Source: Haloarchaeobius sp. FL176 (lineage in GTDB: Archaea > Halobacteriota > Halobacteria > Halobacteriales > Natrialbaceae). Taken from it: a DNA stretch of 64,000 bases. A program made the position numbers and the translations under genes. Location: NCBI RefSeq assembly GCF_024609245.1, contig NZ_JANJYH010000012.1, forward strand, positions 23,121 through 87,120, written 5' to 3'. Of this stretch, positions 1 through 9,800 are shown in pieces (the stretch's first letter is position 1; every line of letters begins with the position of its first letter). The notes beneath the pieces were generated by a model. That model was not told where the DNA came from, did no database searches, and was given only the letters and a program-made list of their open reading frames with translations.

Positions 1-1346
1 CCGCGTCGGCCAGGGTGGGACTCGTGGAGTCGAGGCCGGCCGAGCATGGTCTCGCGGAGCGTGTCGCCCTCGTAGCGTTCACGAAGCAGTCCCCGCTCGC
101 GGAGTTCGGGGACGACCATGTCGACGAAGTCGGAGAGGGTGTCGGGCCGGGCGGCCTCCTTGACGTTGAAGCCGTCGACGCCGACCTCCTCGTACCAGTA
201 CGCGAGCTCGTCGGCGACCTGCTCGGGGGTGCCGACGACGACGGGGGAGGTCGTGCCGAGCCCGGCGAACTCGGCCATCTCCCGCACCGTCCACTCGCTC
301 TCGCCGCCGGCGAACGCGTTGACGGTGCCCTGGATGGCCTCGGTCTCGATGCGCTCGATGCGCTGGTCGGGGTCGAGTTCCGAGAGGTCCATATCGACGA
401 AGCCAGACAGCAGCGCGAGCACGCCCTCGACATCGACGTGGTCGCGGTAGCTCTCCGCCTTCGCCTCGGCCAGTTCCTCGGTCGCGCCGACGATGGGGAC
501 GATGCCCGGGAAGAAGAGCAGCTCGTCGGGGTCGCGACCGTGCTCGGCCGCGCGCTCGCGGAGGTCGGCCATGTAGTCGGTCACCTGTCCGGGGGTCGGC
601 TGGCTGACGAAGACGGCCTCGGCGTTCCGGGCGGCGAACTCGCGGCCGCGGTCGCTGGAGCCGGCCTGGTAGATGACCGGCGTGCGCTGGGGCGAGGGCT
701 CGCAGCCGTGGGGGCCGGGGACGGCGAAGTGCTCGCCGTCGTGGTCGATGGCGTGGACCTTCCCGGGGTCGCTGAAGCGACCGCCCTCGCGGTCCCGGAC
801 GACTGCGTCATCCTCCCAGGAGTCTTCCCAGAGGGCGTAACAGACGTCCATGAACTCCGCGGCGCGGTCGTAGCGCTCGTCGTGGTCCATGCGGGCGTCG
901 AGCCCGAGGTTCGCGGCCGCGGACTCGAGGTAGGAGGTGACGACGTTGAACGCGACGCGACCGTCGGTGACGTGGTCGAGCGTCGAGAACTCGCGGGCGA
1001 GCTGGTAGGGGTGGGTGTACGAGGTGGACTTCGTGATGGCGAAGCCGAGGCGGTCGGTCACCTCGGCCATCGCGGGCACGAGGTACGCGGGGTCGTTCGA
1101 GGGGGTCTGTACCGCGCGCTCGATGGTGGGGTCGCGGTCGTCCTCGTAGACGTCGTAGATGCCGCGCACGTCGGCGAAGAACACGCCATCGAAGCCGCCG
1201 CGTTCGGCGGTGCGTGCGACCTCTGTCCAGTACTCACGGTCGCTGTAGCGTGTGGACTGGTCACCGGGGTGACGCCACGACCCCACGGTGACGTGCTCCA
1301 CCGAGTTCATCGTGAACAGGTTGAGGTGCATCCCGTCGTCGGTCAT
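1..1346 (-). CDS. LLM-class FMN-dependent monooxygenase (NtaA/SnaA/DszA type), C-terminus cut by window edge
   Basis: The protein reads from an ATG at 1346 to the left edge without a stop, so it is partial (about 448 residues seen). It begins MTDDGMHLNLFTMNS and contains the family landmarks: WTEVARTAERGGFDGVFFAD near residues 40-60, a TDRLGFAITKS strand, the conserved DHVTDGRVAFNVVTS stretch, and a C-terminal GTPEQVADEL segment. Members are flavin-dependent oxygenases, working with reduced FMN from a partner reductase, that act on chelators, sulfonates or heterocycles. The substrate cannot be told from sequence. The downstream ATP-grasp gene is on the same strand about 85 bp upstream of this start, so the two could be co-transcribed, but nothing proves a joint pathway. 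Confident in family, not in reaction. Confidence 0.85.
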   Translation of the reverse strand, partial: MTDDGMHLNLFTMNSVEHVTVGSWRHPGDQSTRYSDREYWTEVARTAERGGFDGVFFADVRGIYDVYEDDRDPTIERAVQTPSNDPAYLVPAMAEVTDRLGFAITKSTSYTHPYQLAREFSTLDHVTDGRVAFNVVTSYLESAAANLGLDARMDHDERYDRAAEFMDVCYALWEDSWEDDAVVRDREGGRFSDPGKVHAIDHDGEHFAVPGPHGCEPSPQRTPVIYQAGSSDRGREFAARNAEAVFVSQPTPGQVTDYMADLRERAAEHGRDPDELLFFPGIVPIVGATEELAEAKAESYRDHVDVEGVLALLSGFVDMDLSELDPDQRIERIETEAIQGTVNAFAGGESEWTVREMAEFAGLGTTSPVVVGTPEQVADELAYWYEEVGVDGFNVKEAARPDTLSDFVDMVVPELRERGLLRERYEGDTLRETMLGRPRLHESHPGRR

Positions 1347-1430
1347 GGACGACCACAGGGTCGCTACGGGGTAATGGGGGTCGGTACCGGCGACATCGGC
1401 GGGTTCTCCCGCCGCCGCTGGCACCGGACC

Positions 1431-2684
1431 TCAGCAGGCGCAGTAGTACTCCCGGGTGCCGAGCTCCGTCCGGAGCAGCTGGTAAGTCGGCTCCGGGTCC
1501 TCCGGGCGGTAAACCCCGGTGACGATGCCGTCGTCGCCGTCGACGCGACCGGACGCGAGGGCGGTCCACTCCTCGCGCGAAAGCACGTCGCGGCCGCCGT
1601 CGGCGAGCCCGTGGAGGTAGTCCGCGAGGTACACCCAGCGCGGCTCGCGGCGGGGGCCGGGCTCGTAGCTGGCGTCGGTGGCGTCGGCGTACGCGGCCAT
1701 CGGGAGGTTCGCACCGGCGGCGACGGGGAGGCCGATCCACTTCCACGGACGGGTGTTCACGTCGAGCAGGACGTAGGTCTCGCGCTCGCGGTCGTAGACG
1801 AACTCGGCCTCACTGATGCCGTGGTAGCCGGCGGCGTCGAGGACGGCGAGGGCCCGTTCCCTGAGGTCGGGGTCGTCGACGACGTCGACGACGCAGGAGG
1901 TGCCGTAGCCCCGCGGGTGCCGGACCCTGGCGTTGCCGACCACGCCCAGCGGCGCACCCGACTCGGGGACGTACGACGCGAGCGAGCGGTCCTCGCCCTC
2001 GGCCACGTCGACGCGCTCCTGGGCCATCACGCGGATGCCCGCGTCGCCCGCCCCCTCGACGACGTCGCGGTACTCGTCGCGGCCGGTAACCTCGACGACG
2101 TTCGTGCCCAGGGCCTCCTCGAACTCGCGTTTCCGGGCCGGTTTGAGCACGAGCGGGAACCCGAGCTCGGCGGCCGCCGCGTCGGCGCTACGGACCGGCG
2201 GCCCGTCGCCGTCGACCCCCGTCTCCTCGAGTCGGTACGTCTCCGGGTACGGGACGTCGAGCTCGTCACAGAGCGCGTACAGCGACGTCTTGTCGAGGAC
2301 GGCGTCGATGGTCCCGGGGGCAAAGGGCAGGCAAACGCCGTCAGGGGTGGTGTCGGCCAGCCCGTGGACCCACTCGTCCATGCAGCCGAAGGCGACGGGC
2401 TCGTGTTCGAGGGCGTCGGCGACGGCCTCGACGTCCGCCCGGAAGCCGTCGGCGTCGTCCAGGGGGTAGGTGACGGCACCGGCGGCGGCGACGGCGGTCG
2501 ACCCCGGTGCGACGCCGTCGGGGGTGCGGTCGAGTGCGACGACGGGGACGTCGTGGGCCGCCAGCGCGCGGGCGACGCCGAGTCCCGTGACGTGTGCGTT
2601 GCAGACGATGGCCGGCGGTCGGTCGAACGTGCGGTCGGCGAGGTGGTCGACCAGGCCGTCGGCCGTCCGGAAGCGCGTGCTCAT
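1431..2684 (-). CDS. ATP-grasp domain carboxylate-amine ligase-like protein
   Basis: This is a 417-residue protein. It has an N-terminal Rossmann-like preATP-grasp domain (PAIVCNAHVTGLGVARAL, residues 24-41), a central ATP-grasp fold with FPLVLKPARKREFEEALG (nucleotide lysine) and a C-terminal metal-binding region ending VLLDVNTRPWKW, where the Asp/Asn pair would bind Mg2+. Such ligases join a carboxylate to an amine through an acylphosphate; haloarchaea carry many paralogues of unknown substrate. The N-terminal layout resembles D-aspartate ligase-like enzymes, but that is inference. The ATG at 2684 follows an AT-rich spacer and is the natural start. It is same-strand with the flavin monooxygenase gene. 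Confidence 0.8.
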   Translation of the reverse strand: MSTRFRTADGLVDHLADRTFDRPPAIVCNAHVTGLGVARALAAHDVPVVALDRTPDGVAPGSTAVAAAGAVTYPLDDADGFRADVEAVADALEHEPVAFGCMDEWVHGLADTTPDGVCLPFAPGTIDAVLDKTSLYALCDELDVPYPETYRLEETGVDGDGPPVRSADAAAAELGFPLVLKPARKREFEEALGTNVVEVTGRDEYRDVVEGAGDAGIRVMAQERVDVAEGEDRSLASYVPESGAPLGVVGNARVRHPRGYGTSCVVDVVDDPDLRERALAVLDAAGYHGISEAEFVYDRERETYVLLDVNTRPWKWIGLPVAAGANLPMAAYADATDASYEPGPRREPRWVYLADYLHGLADGGRDVLSREEWTALASGRVDGDDGIVTGVYRPEDPEPTYQLLRTELGTREYYCAC

Positions 2685-2745
2685 CGGTGGCCACTACCCA
2701 CATCCGAGACAAAAGGAGTGCGTTATCGGCAGTCCCCGCTGGCGG

Positions 2746-3213
2746 TCAGTCGTCCACTTCGAGCGAGAACTGTTCGTTCTCGCAGACGGAGTTCAGCACG
2801 ACGCTGGTGTTCGACTCGTTGATCTCGGGGTCGGTGAGCAGGCGCTTGATCTGCTCGTTCATCCCGTCCGTGTCGGTGAACTTCCCGATGGCGATGACGT
2901 CGTAGTCGCCGGTGACCTCGTAGACGGAGACCATCTGCTTCTCCGCCCGGAGTCTGTCGGTGATGTCGGGGAGGGCACTCCCCTCGACTTTGAGCTGGAG
3001 GATGGCGGTCACGTCGTACCCGAGCAGGTCGTAGTCCACCTTCGGCGTGTAGCCACGGATGACCCCGTCGTCCTCCAGCGCGGAGACGTGGTTCGAGACC
3101 GTCGTCACCGAGACGTCGAGCTGCTCGGCGAGGCTCCGAAGGCTCGCGTCGCCGTTGTCCAGAAGTGCATTCACCAACTTCGCGTCGAGATTTTCGTACG
3201 TCATTGTATCCAC
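2746..3213 (-). CDS. lrp: Lrp/AsnC family transcriptional regulator adjacent to glnA
   Basis: This 155-residue protein has an N-terminal winged helix-turn-helix ([21 protein letters not shown], helix pair at about 14-45) followed by an AsnC_trans_reg ligand domain containing [19 protein letters not shown] and the [16 protein letters not shown] strand. These proteins form octamers that bind amino acids and control nitrogen and amino-acid genes. It is transcribed divergently from glutamine synthetase with 117 bp between the starts. The same Lrp-glnA pairing is known in Halobacterium, where Lrp regulates glnA. Regulation here is inferred from that arrangement, not shown by an identified operator. 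Confidence 0.9.
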   Translation of the reverse strand: MDTMTYENLDAKLVNALLDNGDASLRSLAEQLDVSVTTVSNHVSALEDDGVIRGYTPKVDYDLLGYDVTAILQLKVEGSALPDITDRLRAEKQMVSVYEVTGDYDVIAIGKFTDTDGMNEQIKRLLTDPEINESNTSVVLNSVCENEQFSLEVDD

Positions 3214-3330
3214 CGTACGCTCCCAGCCATTAGAAGTTTACGAACATTCAATTCAGGACGCCTCTCCCGAGATTTGCGTATAACAGTAGGGTTTTAGTAC
3301 TGGCAATGGTTGGATTAGTCGACCAGAAAG
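3214..3330. promoter_or_regulatory. Shared lrp/glnA divergent promoter region
   Basis: The 117-bp spacer separates the divergent starts of lrp and glnA. It contains the AT-rich stretches gcgtataacagt (about 3277-3288) and ggttttagtac, candidate archaeal TATA elements for glnA, and cattagaagtttacg on the lrp side. The pairing suggests that Lrp acts here on both genes; no confident operator can be defined by eye. Confidence 0.5.
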
Positions 3331-4686
3331 ATGACAAGCGGAAACTTCAGTGCGGAGGAGGAAGCTGTGCTCGAACAGATCGAGGAAGAGAACGTGGACT
3401 TCCTGCGGCTCCAGTTCACGGACATCCTCGGGACCGTCAAGAACGTCTCCGTCCCGGCGAGCCAGGCCGAGAAGGCGTTCGAGGAGGGGATATACTTCGA
3501 CGGGTCGTCCATCGACGGCTTCGTGCGCATCCAGGAATCGGACATGCGGCTCGACCCCGACCCGACGACGTTCGCGGTCCTGCCGTGGCGGAACACGGAC
3601 GAGAGCGCGGCTGCCCGGCTCATCTGTGACGTCATCAACACGTCCACCGGCGAGCCGTTCTCCGGCGACCCGCGTGGCGTCCTCAAGCGCGCCATCGAGC
3701 GCGCCGAGGAGCTTGGATACACCGTCAACGCCGCCCCCGAGCCGGAGTTCTTCCTGTTCGAGGAGGACGAAGACGGCTACGCCACCACGAAGACCAGCGA
3801 CGCCGGTGGCTACTTCGACCTCGCACCGAAGGACCTCGCGAGCGACGTCCGCAAGGACATCATCTTCGGGCTGGAGTCGATGGGTTTCGACATCGAGGCC
3901 TCGCACCACGAGGTCGCACAGGGCCAGCACGAGATCAACTTCGAGTACGACGACGCCCTCTCGACCGCCGACAACGTCGCGACGTTCCGCTCCGTCGTCC
4001 GCGCCATCGCGGCCGAACACGACCAGCACGCGACGTTCATGCCCAAGCCAATCCCGCGTATCAACGGCTCCGGCATGCACACGCACCTCTCGCTGTTCAC
4101 CGAGGACGGCGAGAACGCGTTCCACGACGGCGACGACGAGTTCGACCTGAGCGAGACCGCCAAGCAGTTCACGGCGGGCATCCTCGAGCACGCGCCGGCC
4201 ATCACCGCGGTGACGAACCCGACGGTGAACTCCTACAAGCGCCTGGTGCCGGGCTACGAGGCACCGGTGTACGTCGCGTGGTCCGACCGGAACCGCTCCG
4301 CGCTCATCCGCAAGCCCGCCGCCCGCGTCCCGGCGGCGAGCCGCATCGAGGCGCGCTTCCCGGACCCGTCGTGTAACCCGTACCTCGCCTTCGCCGCGCT
4401 CATCCACGCGGGCCTGGAAGGCATCGAGCAGGGCCTCGACTGCCCGGACCCCATCCGAGAGAACATCTACGAGTTCGACGAGGCAAAGCGCGAGGAGTAC
4501 GGCATCGAGACGCTCCCGACCAACCTCGGGGAGGCCGTCGACGCACTCGAGGCGGACGAAGTCGTCGCCAGCGCACTCGGCGAGCACGTCTACGAGAAGT
4601 TCACCGAGGCCAAGCGCGCCGAGTTCAAGGACTACCTCGTCGACGTCTCCGAGTGGGAGATCGACCGGTACCTCGAGAAGTACTGA
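3331..4686 (+). CDS. glnA: Type I glutamine synthetase
   Basis: This 451-residue enzyme makes glutamine from glutamate, ammonia and ATP. The beta-grasp N-domain (residues about 15-100) carries [16 protein letters not shown]. The catalytic domain shows EPEFFLFE (metal glutamate), the [13 protein letters not shown] segment, [20 protein letters not shown] around residues 235-255, NRSALIRKP and the [20 protein letters not shown] signature. Length and motifs match archaeal GlnA; the adenylylation loop typical of enteric enzymes is not evident. ATG at 3331 gives [14 protein letters not shown], the usual haloarchaeal N-terminus. The divergent Lrp gene is its probable regulator. Confidence 0.97.
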   Translation: MTSGNFSAEEEAVLEQIEEENVDFLRLQFTDILGTVKNVSVPASQAEKAFEEGIYFDGSSIDGFVRIQESDMRLDPDPTTFAVLPWRNTDESAAARLICDVINTSTGEPFSGDPRGVLKRAIERAEELGYTVNAAPEPEFFLFEEDEDGYATTKTSDAGGYFDLAPKDLASDVRKDIIFGLESMGFDIEASHHEVAQGQHEINFEYDDALSTADNVATFRSVVRAIAAEHDQHATFMPKPIPRINGSGMHTHLSLFTEDGENAFHDGDDEFDLSETAKQFTAGILEHAPAITAVTNPTVNSYKRLVPGYEAPVYVAWSDRNRSALIRKPAARVPAASRIEARFPDPSCNPYLAFAALIHAGLEGIEQGLDCPDPIRENIYEFDEAKREEYGIETLPTNLGEAVDALEADEVVASALGEHVYEKFTEAKRAEFKDYLVDVSEWEIDRYLEKY

Positions 4687-4738
4687 GCCGACACGAATCC
4701 GTTTCTTTTGCCGCGTCGTCACGCGCCGCGAGCGCCGC

Positions 4739-5404
4739 CTAGCTCGACCGCCACTCCTGGACACGGTCCCGGAGCCGTCCCGGGATACCGAGCACGGAGA
4801 ACGTCAGCCCGAAGATGACGAACAGCACGTACAGCCCGAGCGTCGACAGCCAGATGATGATCATCGCGAGCACCACCCAGCCGTCGCCCTGCAGCCGTGG
4901 GGTGTACAGCAGCCCCAGCGTCATCACCGTGCCGTAGAGCAGCACGACGTACGGGCCCCAGCCGCGGGCGTGGCCGCGCCGGAGCTTCCGTCGCACGTAA
5001 CGCTTGAGGTCGCCCCGCATCTCGTCACGGTCGACCGTGCGGGACTGGACGTCGTCCTCGAACTCGGCGAGCTCCTCGCGGAGGTCGGCGACGGAGTCCT
5101 TGCTCGCGCGGCTGCCCTCGACCTCGTCTTCGAGCTCGGCCAGCCGCTCGTACAGCCGGTCGATCTGGTCGGTCCGGTCGTCGTCGCCGGAGCCACCGCT
5201 GTCGGTTCCGCCGTCGCCGTCTGGACCCCCATCGCCGGGCTCGTCGCCACCTGCGCCGCCAGCATCGCCGGAGGTGTCGGCGTCGTCCGCGCCATCGCCC
5301 GCGGGCTGCTCCGTGTCCGCGGCCTCCTCGCTCGCTGGTGCGCCGTCGTCCTCGGTTGCGTCGGTGCCCTGCTCGGTGGGGTCGTCCGTCTCGTCCTCAG
5401 GCAT
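4739..5404 (-). CDS. Acidic coiled-coil protein with two C-terminal membrane segments, function unknown
   Basis: From the ATG at 5404 the protein has 221 residues: a low-complexity acidic N-terminus (Asp/Gly/Thr rich, residues 1-75), a heptad-like coiled coil (QIDRLYERLAELEDEVEGS, continuing to about 125), a basic stretch (RKLRRGHARGWG) and two hydrophobic helices (GPYVVLLYGTVMTLGLLY and VLAMIIIWLSTLGLYVLFVI). I recognise no catalytic motif. Its start overlaps the stop of the upstream yihY-like gene by 8 bp, pointing to translational coupling and perhaps a shared membrane role. A longer start at 5467 is possible but lies deep in the upstream gene. Confidence 0.75.
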   Translation of the reverse strand: MPEDETDDPTEQGTDATEDDGAPASEEAADTEQPAGDGADDADTSGDAGGAGGDEPGDGGPDGDGGTDSGGSGDDDRTDQIDRLYERLAELEDEVEGSRASKDSVADLREELAEFEDDVQSRTVDRDEMRGDLKRYVRRKLRRGHARGWGPYVVLLYGTVMTLGLLYTPRLQGDGWVVLAMIIIWLSTLGLYVLFVIFGLTFSVLGIPGRLRDRVQEWRSS

Positions 5405-6299
5405 CGTCGCTGTTCCTTGTCGCTTCGTCCTGTCGCAGGCCCGCGGTTTGAAGGTGCCGGTCGACACTCGCCTCTAGCTCCTCCGTCGCGAGCGTTCGCC
5501 CGGCCAGCACGGCGTTCAGCGATGCACCGACGAGCAGGACGAGCGCGCCGAGGTAGAGCCACGTCACGAGCAGCAGGACGCCCCCGACGACGCCGTACAC
5601 CGCGTACGCCGTCGCGTACTCGGTCGTGTAGAGCGTGAACGCCAGGCTCAGAACGGCCCAGCTCACCGCGGCGAAAACCGACCCGGGGAGCGCCTCGCTG
5701 ACGGTCACGTCGGCGTGCGGGAAGAGGTAGTAGAGTGGGAAGAACACCAGCCCGAGCGCGACCACCGTGACCGCCGCTCCGACGAGGCTGCCGTACGGCA
5801 GGTCGAGCAGACTCACCGCGACGGTGACCGCGACCGCGACCGCGCCGGCGAGGGCGACCGCCGCGAGCCCGACCGCGGCCTCGACGAGCTGCTCGCCGAG
5901 CGGCTCCTCGAGACCGCGGCCGTACACCGCCGAGAACGACCGGTCGATGGCCCGGAACACCTTCAGCGCGCTCCAGACCAGCACCACGAGGCCGACGATG
6001 GTCGCACCGCCCCGGCCCTCCCGCTCGACGAGCGCGGTTCGCAGCACCTCCTGGCTCGCCGGCGTGAGCGTCTCCCCGGCCACCGCGACCACGTCGTTCG
6101 CCAGTGCCTCGCCGCCGACCGCCGTCGCCACCGCCACGGCGAGCAGTGCGAGCGGGAACAGCGAGACGAACGCGTAGTAGGCGATGGCCGCCGCGAGGAA
6201 CGTTAGCTGCTCGTCACGTGCGATTTCGACGACCGCCACGACGAGCGACCGCGCACGGGTGACCGCTGGCGGAAGTGACACGGGTACGGGTACGAGCAC
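5397..6299 (-). CDS. YihY/BrkB family integral membrane protein
   Basis: This 300-residue polytopic protein has about six transmembrane helices. The family signature is present: LTFLAAAIAYYAFVSLFPLALL near residues 31-52, then the ALKVFRAIDRSFSAVYG segment and the C-terminal GVVGGVLLLVTWLYLGALVLLVGASLNAV block. YihY/BrkB proteins were once called ribonuclease BN; their real function is not settled. The start is a GTG at 6299. The last codons overlap the downstream coiled-coil membrane protein gene, so the two are probably one transcript. Confidence 0.9.
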   Translation of the reverse strand: MLVPVPVSLPPAVTRARSLVVAVVEIARDEQLTFLAAAIAYYAFVSLFPLALLAVAVATAVGGEALANDVVAVAGETLTPASQEVLRTALVEREGRGGATIVGLVVLVWSALKVFRAIDRSFSAVYGRGLEEPLGEQLVEAAVGLAAVALAGAVAVAVTVAVSLLDLPYGSLVGAAVTVVALGLVFFPLYYLFPHADVTVSEALPGSVFAAVSWAVLSLAFTLYTTEYATAYAVYGVVGGVLLLVTWLYLGALVLLVGASLNAVLAGRTLATEELEASVDRHLQTAGLRQDEATRNSDDA

Positions 6300-6368
6300 T
6301 CCCGCAAAAAGACCGTCGCCGAGCGTGGTTAGGTCGCTGGCTACGGCGCCGAGCGTTCACCGACCGTT

Positions 6369-7478
6369 TCACAGCTCCTCGGTCGCTGCTTCCATCTCGG
6401 GGATACTGGCGTCGCTCTTGAACGTAGTGCCGCCGTAGTGTGCCCGCGAGGCCGCGAACCCGGCATCCCGCAGCGCGCCGAGGAAGTCGTCCATGCCGCT
6501 GGCACCGCGGCCCCAGAGCTTGCAGAGGCGGTGCTGGTCGTAGTGGCTCGGTTCGTCGAGCTCGGCTTCGAGCGTGTCACAGAGGTCCCGTCCGCGGTCG
6601 GCGGTGCCCATGTCGTCGGTGACCTGCTCGCGCACGTCGGCGACGAAGTCGGGGTCACGGTAGGGGCCGAGCCAGAGCGGCCCGGCGGTGAGCACCCGGT
6701 TGCCCTCGCAGCGCGGGCACGTCTCGGGCGGGTGCGGGAGCATACCGTGCTCGGCCTCGCGCCGGAGGCAGTCCTCGCAGTGGTGGAGGAAGCCCAGCTG
6801 GTCCACGCTCGCGTTGGCGTCGGTGGCCCGCCCCGAGAGGTCGAGGTAGGTGCGGACGTAGTGGCTCGTCGCGTGGGTGAGCAGCGGCGTGATGCCGGTG
6901 TCCCAGCGCGCGCCGGCCCGGGCGAGCGCGCCGAGCAGGACCCGCACGCCCATCTCGGCGTGATAGTCGGTATTGCGCGGGACGGCGGCGTAGGAACGCA
7001 CGCCGGAGTCGAAGTGCGCGCCACAGAGCGGGGCGGTGTCGGTGGCGGTGACACAGAGCAGGTCCCGCGTGTTGGCGAACGCGGCGTCGGCGAAGGGCAT
7101 CGGCGTGCCGAACGGGTCCAGGTCCACCACGTCGAAGTAGTCCTCGTGCATGAGCGCGTTGACGTTCCGGTGGACCACCTCGCCGGGGAGGTCGTTCCGG
7201 GCGAGGTTCTCCCGGGCGAGTTCCACGGCCTCCTCGTCGACGTCACAGCAGGTCACGTCCCAGCCTTCGGCGGCGGCCCGCGCGCCCCGGACCCCGGAAG
7301 CCGTCATCGCGTCGAGGTAGGTGTCGGCGCGCTCCTCGTTCTCGCGGTACGCCCGGAGGACCGCGACGGTCAGGTCGCGGTTGAACTCCTGGACCGGGTT
7401 GAAGAAGACCGACTCGTGGGTGCCCTCGCCGTCCTGCTCGGGCACCGAGACCGTGACGTTGCCCTCCGTGACGTCCAT
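6369..7478 (-). CDS. trm1: tRNA (guanine(26)-N2)-dimethyltransferase Trm1
   Basis: This 369-residue SAM-dependent enzyme dimethylates G26 of tRNA. The N-terminus has [17 protein letters not shown], the methyltransferase motif [18 protein letters not shown], the acidic [14 protein letters not shown] strand and the diagnostic catalytic [14 protein letters not shown] zinc-ribbon-like CEDC...CPRC pair lies near residues 235-260. The length matches archaeal Trm1. It starts at an ATG at 7478 and stands apart from the YihY gene by about 70 bp. Confidence 0.95.
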   Translation of the reverse strand: MDVTEGNVTVSVPEQDGEGTHESVFFNPVQEFNRDLTVAVLRAYRENEERADTYLDAMTASGVRGARAAAEGWDVTCCDVDEEAVELARENLARNDLPGEVVHRNVNALMHEDYFDVVDLDPFGTPMPFADAAFANTRDLLCVTATDTAPLCGAHFDSGVRSYAAVPRNTDYHAEMGVRVLLGALARAGARWDTGITPLLTHATSHYVRTYLDLSGRATDANASVDQLGFLHHCEDCLRREAEHGMLPHPPETCPRCEGNRVLTAGPLWLGPYRDPDFVADVREQVTDDMGTADRGRDLCDTLEAELDEPSHYDQHRLCKLWGRGASGMDDFLGALRDAGFAASRAHYGGTTFKSDASIPEMEAATEEL

Positions 7479-7635
7479 GTGGGGTCGTGGGCGGCGGTGG
7501 GCGAAAAGGGATGCGATGTGGCGGTCACTGCTGCCGGCGGACCGACCGCCGGAGGAACACCGGCGTCGCCGGCCTCGTGGGGGTCCTCACTCGGGGCGTC
7601 ATCCGCGCCCGCGCACCGCCGTTTACCACGTCTAC

Positions 7636-7893
7636 GTGCTCACCGACGCCGACGGCGACCAGTTCCCGACCATCACCGTGAACAGCACGCGCACGCTCGC
7701 CGGCCGCGACCGCCAGACGGTCGTCGACAACACCATCGAGGCGGCCGGCGCCGTCACCAGGGACCGCGACGCGCCGGTCACGGCGAGCGAGAAGGCCGCC
7801 GAGTACGCGTTCGAGTACGGCATGGTCGACCAGCACGAACTCGAAGAGAAGCTGCGTGAGCGTACTGAACTGTTGACTGGCCGAAATAGTTAA
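7636..7893 (+). CDS. Small conserved-looking haloarchaeal protein, function unknown
   Basis: The reading frame ends at 7893 and encodes DADGDQFPTITVNSTR, then a helical acidic region and a closing YGMVDQHELEEKLRERTEL. Codon third positions are strongly GC, as in neighbouring real genes, and the sequence is clearly protein-like from about 7621 on. No ATG is available; the GTG at 7636 is the most reasonable start (85 residues). The frame upstream is arginine-rich and looks non-coding. No domain or function is recognised. Confidence 0.5.
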   Translation: MLTDADGDQFPTITVNSTRTLAGRDRQTVVDNTIEAAGAVTRDRDAPVTASEKAAEYAFEYGMVDQHELEEKLRERTELLTGRNS

Positions 7894-7918
7894 TACATTT
7901 ACATTCGGGTGTTGGTGT

Positions 7919-9520
7919 GTGAACTCTGAAAGACGCCCCACAATTCAACCGAGGGCGATTCGAGGAGGGCTGGCGGTGATTTTTATCTTGATGCTCATTA
8001 TATCGTTAGTGCCAGGTTCGGTAGCCGCAGAGGCGGCAGATGAAAACAGTACACCTTCTGACCTGACGGTCGAGATTACCTACGAATTAACGCCAGAGAC
8101 ACCAGGACAAATCACAGCTGTAGCAGAATATCAGATTCCTTCTAACGTTCCACGGGTAGATCTTGGAAACCCCGATCCCGATAGAATCAACATCCAGAAC
8201 ATACAGAACCTCCAAAAAACAGAAGAAGGATATGTATGGGAGGGTGGTGAAGCGCCACAAATAACGTACACAATCGATCTCTCAACTGACACACTCGGTG
8301 GGGACGAATCTGGCATCGACGTTGGGAGCTGGGCAATCGTCGATACTGTATCTCCCTCCATCGGGTGGCGGTATTATGATGAATCTCCCGAATACAACGA
8401 AGAATATAGTGTCGCCGGTGAGGGTATTGCTGGTGACGGGTATGTTTATCTTGGTCACTATACTACTGAATCGGCCATGGTTAACGGTACAAATGCGACG
8501 GTCGTGAAGACGGCGGGGATGTCAATACGCCCTGATAGCGACGAGCTGTTCGACACGTTCCGGTATATGGAGGAAACGCTCTGGAACAGTCGCAATGATG
8601 ACCAGAAACTCATTATTGCAGTCTCTGAATATACTGATATGACTAATGCCGGTCGGGAAACAGGTGGCGACTTCTATGTGCAATCGAATTTACCTCTGAA
8701 CCATCCTGACACTACATGGGCGCATGAATACGTGCACGTCACCCAACAAACGAGAATGAGCCCGGAGATGAGTTGGTTTGTAGAGGGGAGTGCTGAATAC
8801 TTCACTGCCACAACCATGTTGAATAGAGGAATGGCTACTGCCGAGGAATTCGAGGAACAGATCACAACTACTGACGAGAGGATCAAGCATGCGAACCTAA
8901 CTGACCGGTCGACATGGAACAGTTCATACGTAGAGTATGATAAAGGAGCACATGTTCTTGCGTTCCTTAATGAACAGATACGGGAGAACACGAATGGTGA
9001 GGCATCCATGCGGGATGTCTACCGCGACGTTCAGCAGCATGATGGCACCGTCAATTATTCCGACTTCAAACGCATTTTGATCGACGTTGGCGGCCCAGAA
9101 ATGGGGCCAGTGGCGGATCGGTACATCAATGCGATTGGCTTCCCTGACCATGAATTCGAGAGCGAACAGCACTTGTACAGTGGCTATGATGCAGACGATG
9201 ATGGGCTCCGTAATGGGTACGAACGGCAGCACGGCCTCAACCCACTGAGGCAAGACACCGATCAAGATGGGTTGAACGACTTGACTGAGATTGCGGAAGG
9301 GACAGACCCTGTCACTGCTGATACAGATGGGGACAGCATCATGGACGGTCTGGAAGTCGAGAGTGACACAGACCCGCTTAACCAAACAGCCCCGCAGGAA
9401 TTCCTCTCAGCGACCGCTGAGAGACTGTTCGGGTGGGCGACGAATTCGACAGCAGAAGACGAGACAACTCCGAAGTCCATTGACAGCAGATCAGGACTTC
9501 GGCCTGTCGCTAACACCTGA
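7919..9520 (+). CDS. Secreted metallopeptidase-like protein with HExxH motif and Ca-binding repeats
   Basis: This 533-residue protein starts with GTG and a Sec-type signal (GGLAVIFILMLIISLVPGSVAA, residues 16-37). The middle domain carries WAHEYVHVTQQ, a HExxH zinc motif, with a downstream FVEGSAEYF glutamate, as in gluzincin-type proteases. The C-terminus has thrombospondin type 3-like repeats (YDADDDGLRNGYE, TDQDGLNDLTE, TDGDSIMDGLE) that bind calcium. It is probably extracellular or cell-surface. The gene is visibly richer in A/T and uses different third-position codons from its neighbours, a sign of later acquisition. An AT-rich TATA-like stretch (gttaatacatttac) lies just upstream. It could be an inactive surface protein; activity is inferred from motifs. 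Confidence 0.8.
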   Translation: MNSERRPTIQPRAIRGGLAVIFILMLIISLVPGSVAAEAADENSTPSDLTVEITYELTPETPGQITAVAEYQIPSNVPRVDLGNPDPDRINIQNIQNLQKTEEGYVWEGGEAPQITYTIDLSTDTLGGDESGIDVGSWAIVDTVSPSIGWRYYDESPEYNEEYSVAGEGIAGDGYVYLGHYTTESAMVNGTNATVVKTAGMSIRPDSDELFDTFRYMEETLWNSRNDDQKLIIAVSEYTDMTNAGRETGGDFYVQSNLPLNHPDTTWAHEYVHVTQQTRMSPEMSWFVEGSAEYFTATTMLNRGMATAEEFEEQITTTDERIKHANLTDRSTWNSSYVEYDKGAHVLAFLNEQIRENTNGEASMRDVYRDVQQHDGTVNYSDFKRILIDVGGPEMGPVADRYINAIGFPDHEFESEQHLYSGYDADDDGLRNGYERQHGLNPLRQDTDQDGLNDLTEIAEGTDPVTADTDGDSIMDGLEVESDTDPLNQTAPQEFLSATAERLFGWATNSTAEDETTPKSIDSRSGLRPVANT

Positions 9521-9800
9521 AACGGCTTATTGGTAGTTCTCCGCATTGCCAACAATGAACCGATGAGGAGCGTTCGTGCCGGAGCAAGCAGACGGTGTCG
9601 GCCGCTACCGAGGGGCTTGTTGGCACCGAGTGGTGAACCCCAGCCTGAAAGCTCTCCCGAACGTCGCGGCGTCGGCGCGAGGCGCGAGTGAACGGCGATA
9701 TACCGACAAAGAGTAACCCGACTGTACCAGCAAACACAGCTCATGACCGCCGACAAGTCGGTGTTCGTCGGAGAGAGGTGTACTATGTTTCCGGTCTACG
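9521..9800. other. Intergenic region, no gene seen
   Basis: About 280 bp between two convergent genes. I see no convincing coding frame. Around 9637-9660 the sequence ccagcctgaaagctctcc resembles one end of the dispersed repeat at 17 and 29.7 kb, but the match is short. Confidence 0.4.

Noticed and set aside
15..2822. A 935-residue plus-strand open frame
   Set aside because: It is the mirror frame of the flavin monooxygenase and ATP-grasp genes; the protein is Val/Gly/Arg-rich with no domain, and the minus strand carries clear family motifs.
3253..4764. A 503-residue minus-strand frame opposite glnA
   Set aside because: Shadow of a high-GC gene; glnA on the other strand has all the enzyme motifs.
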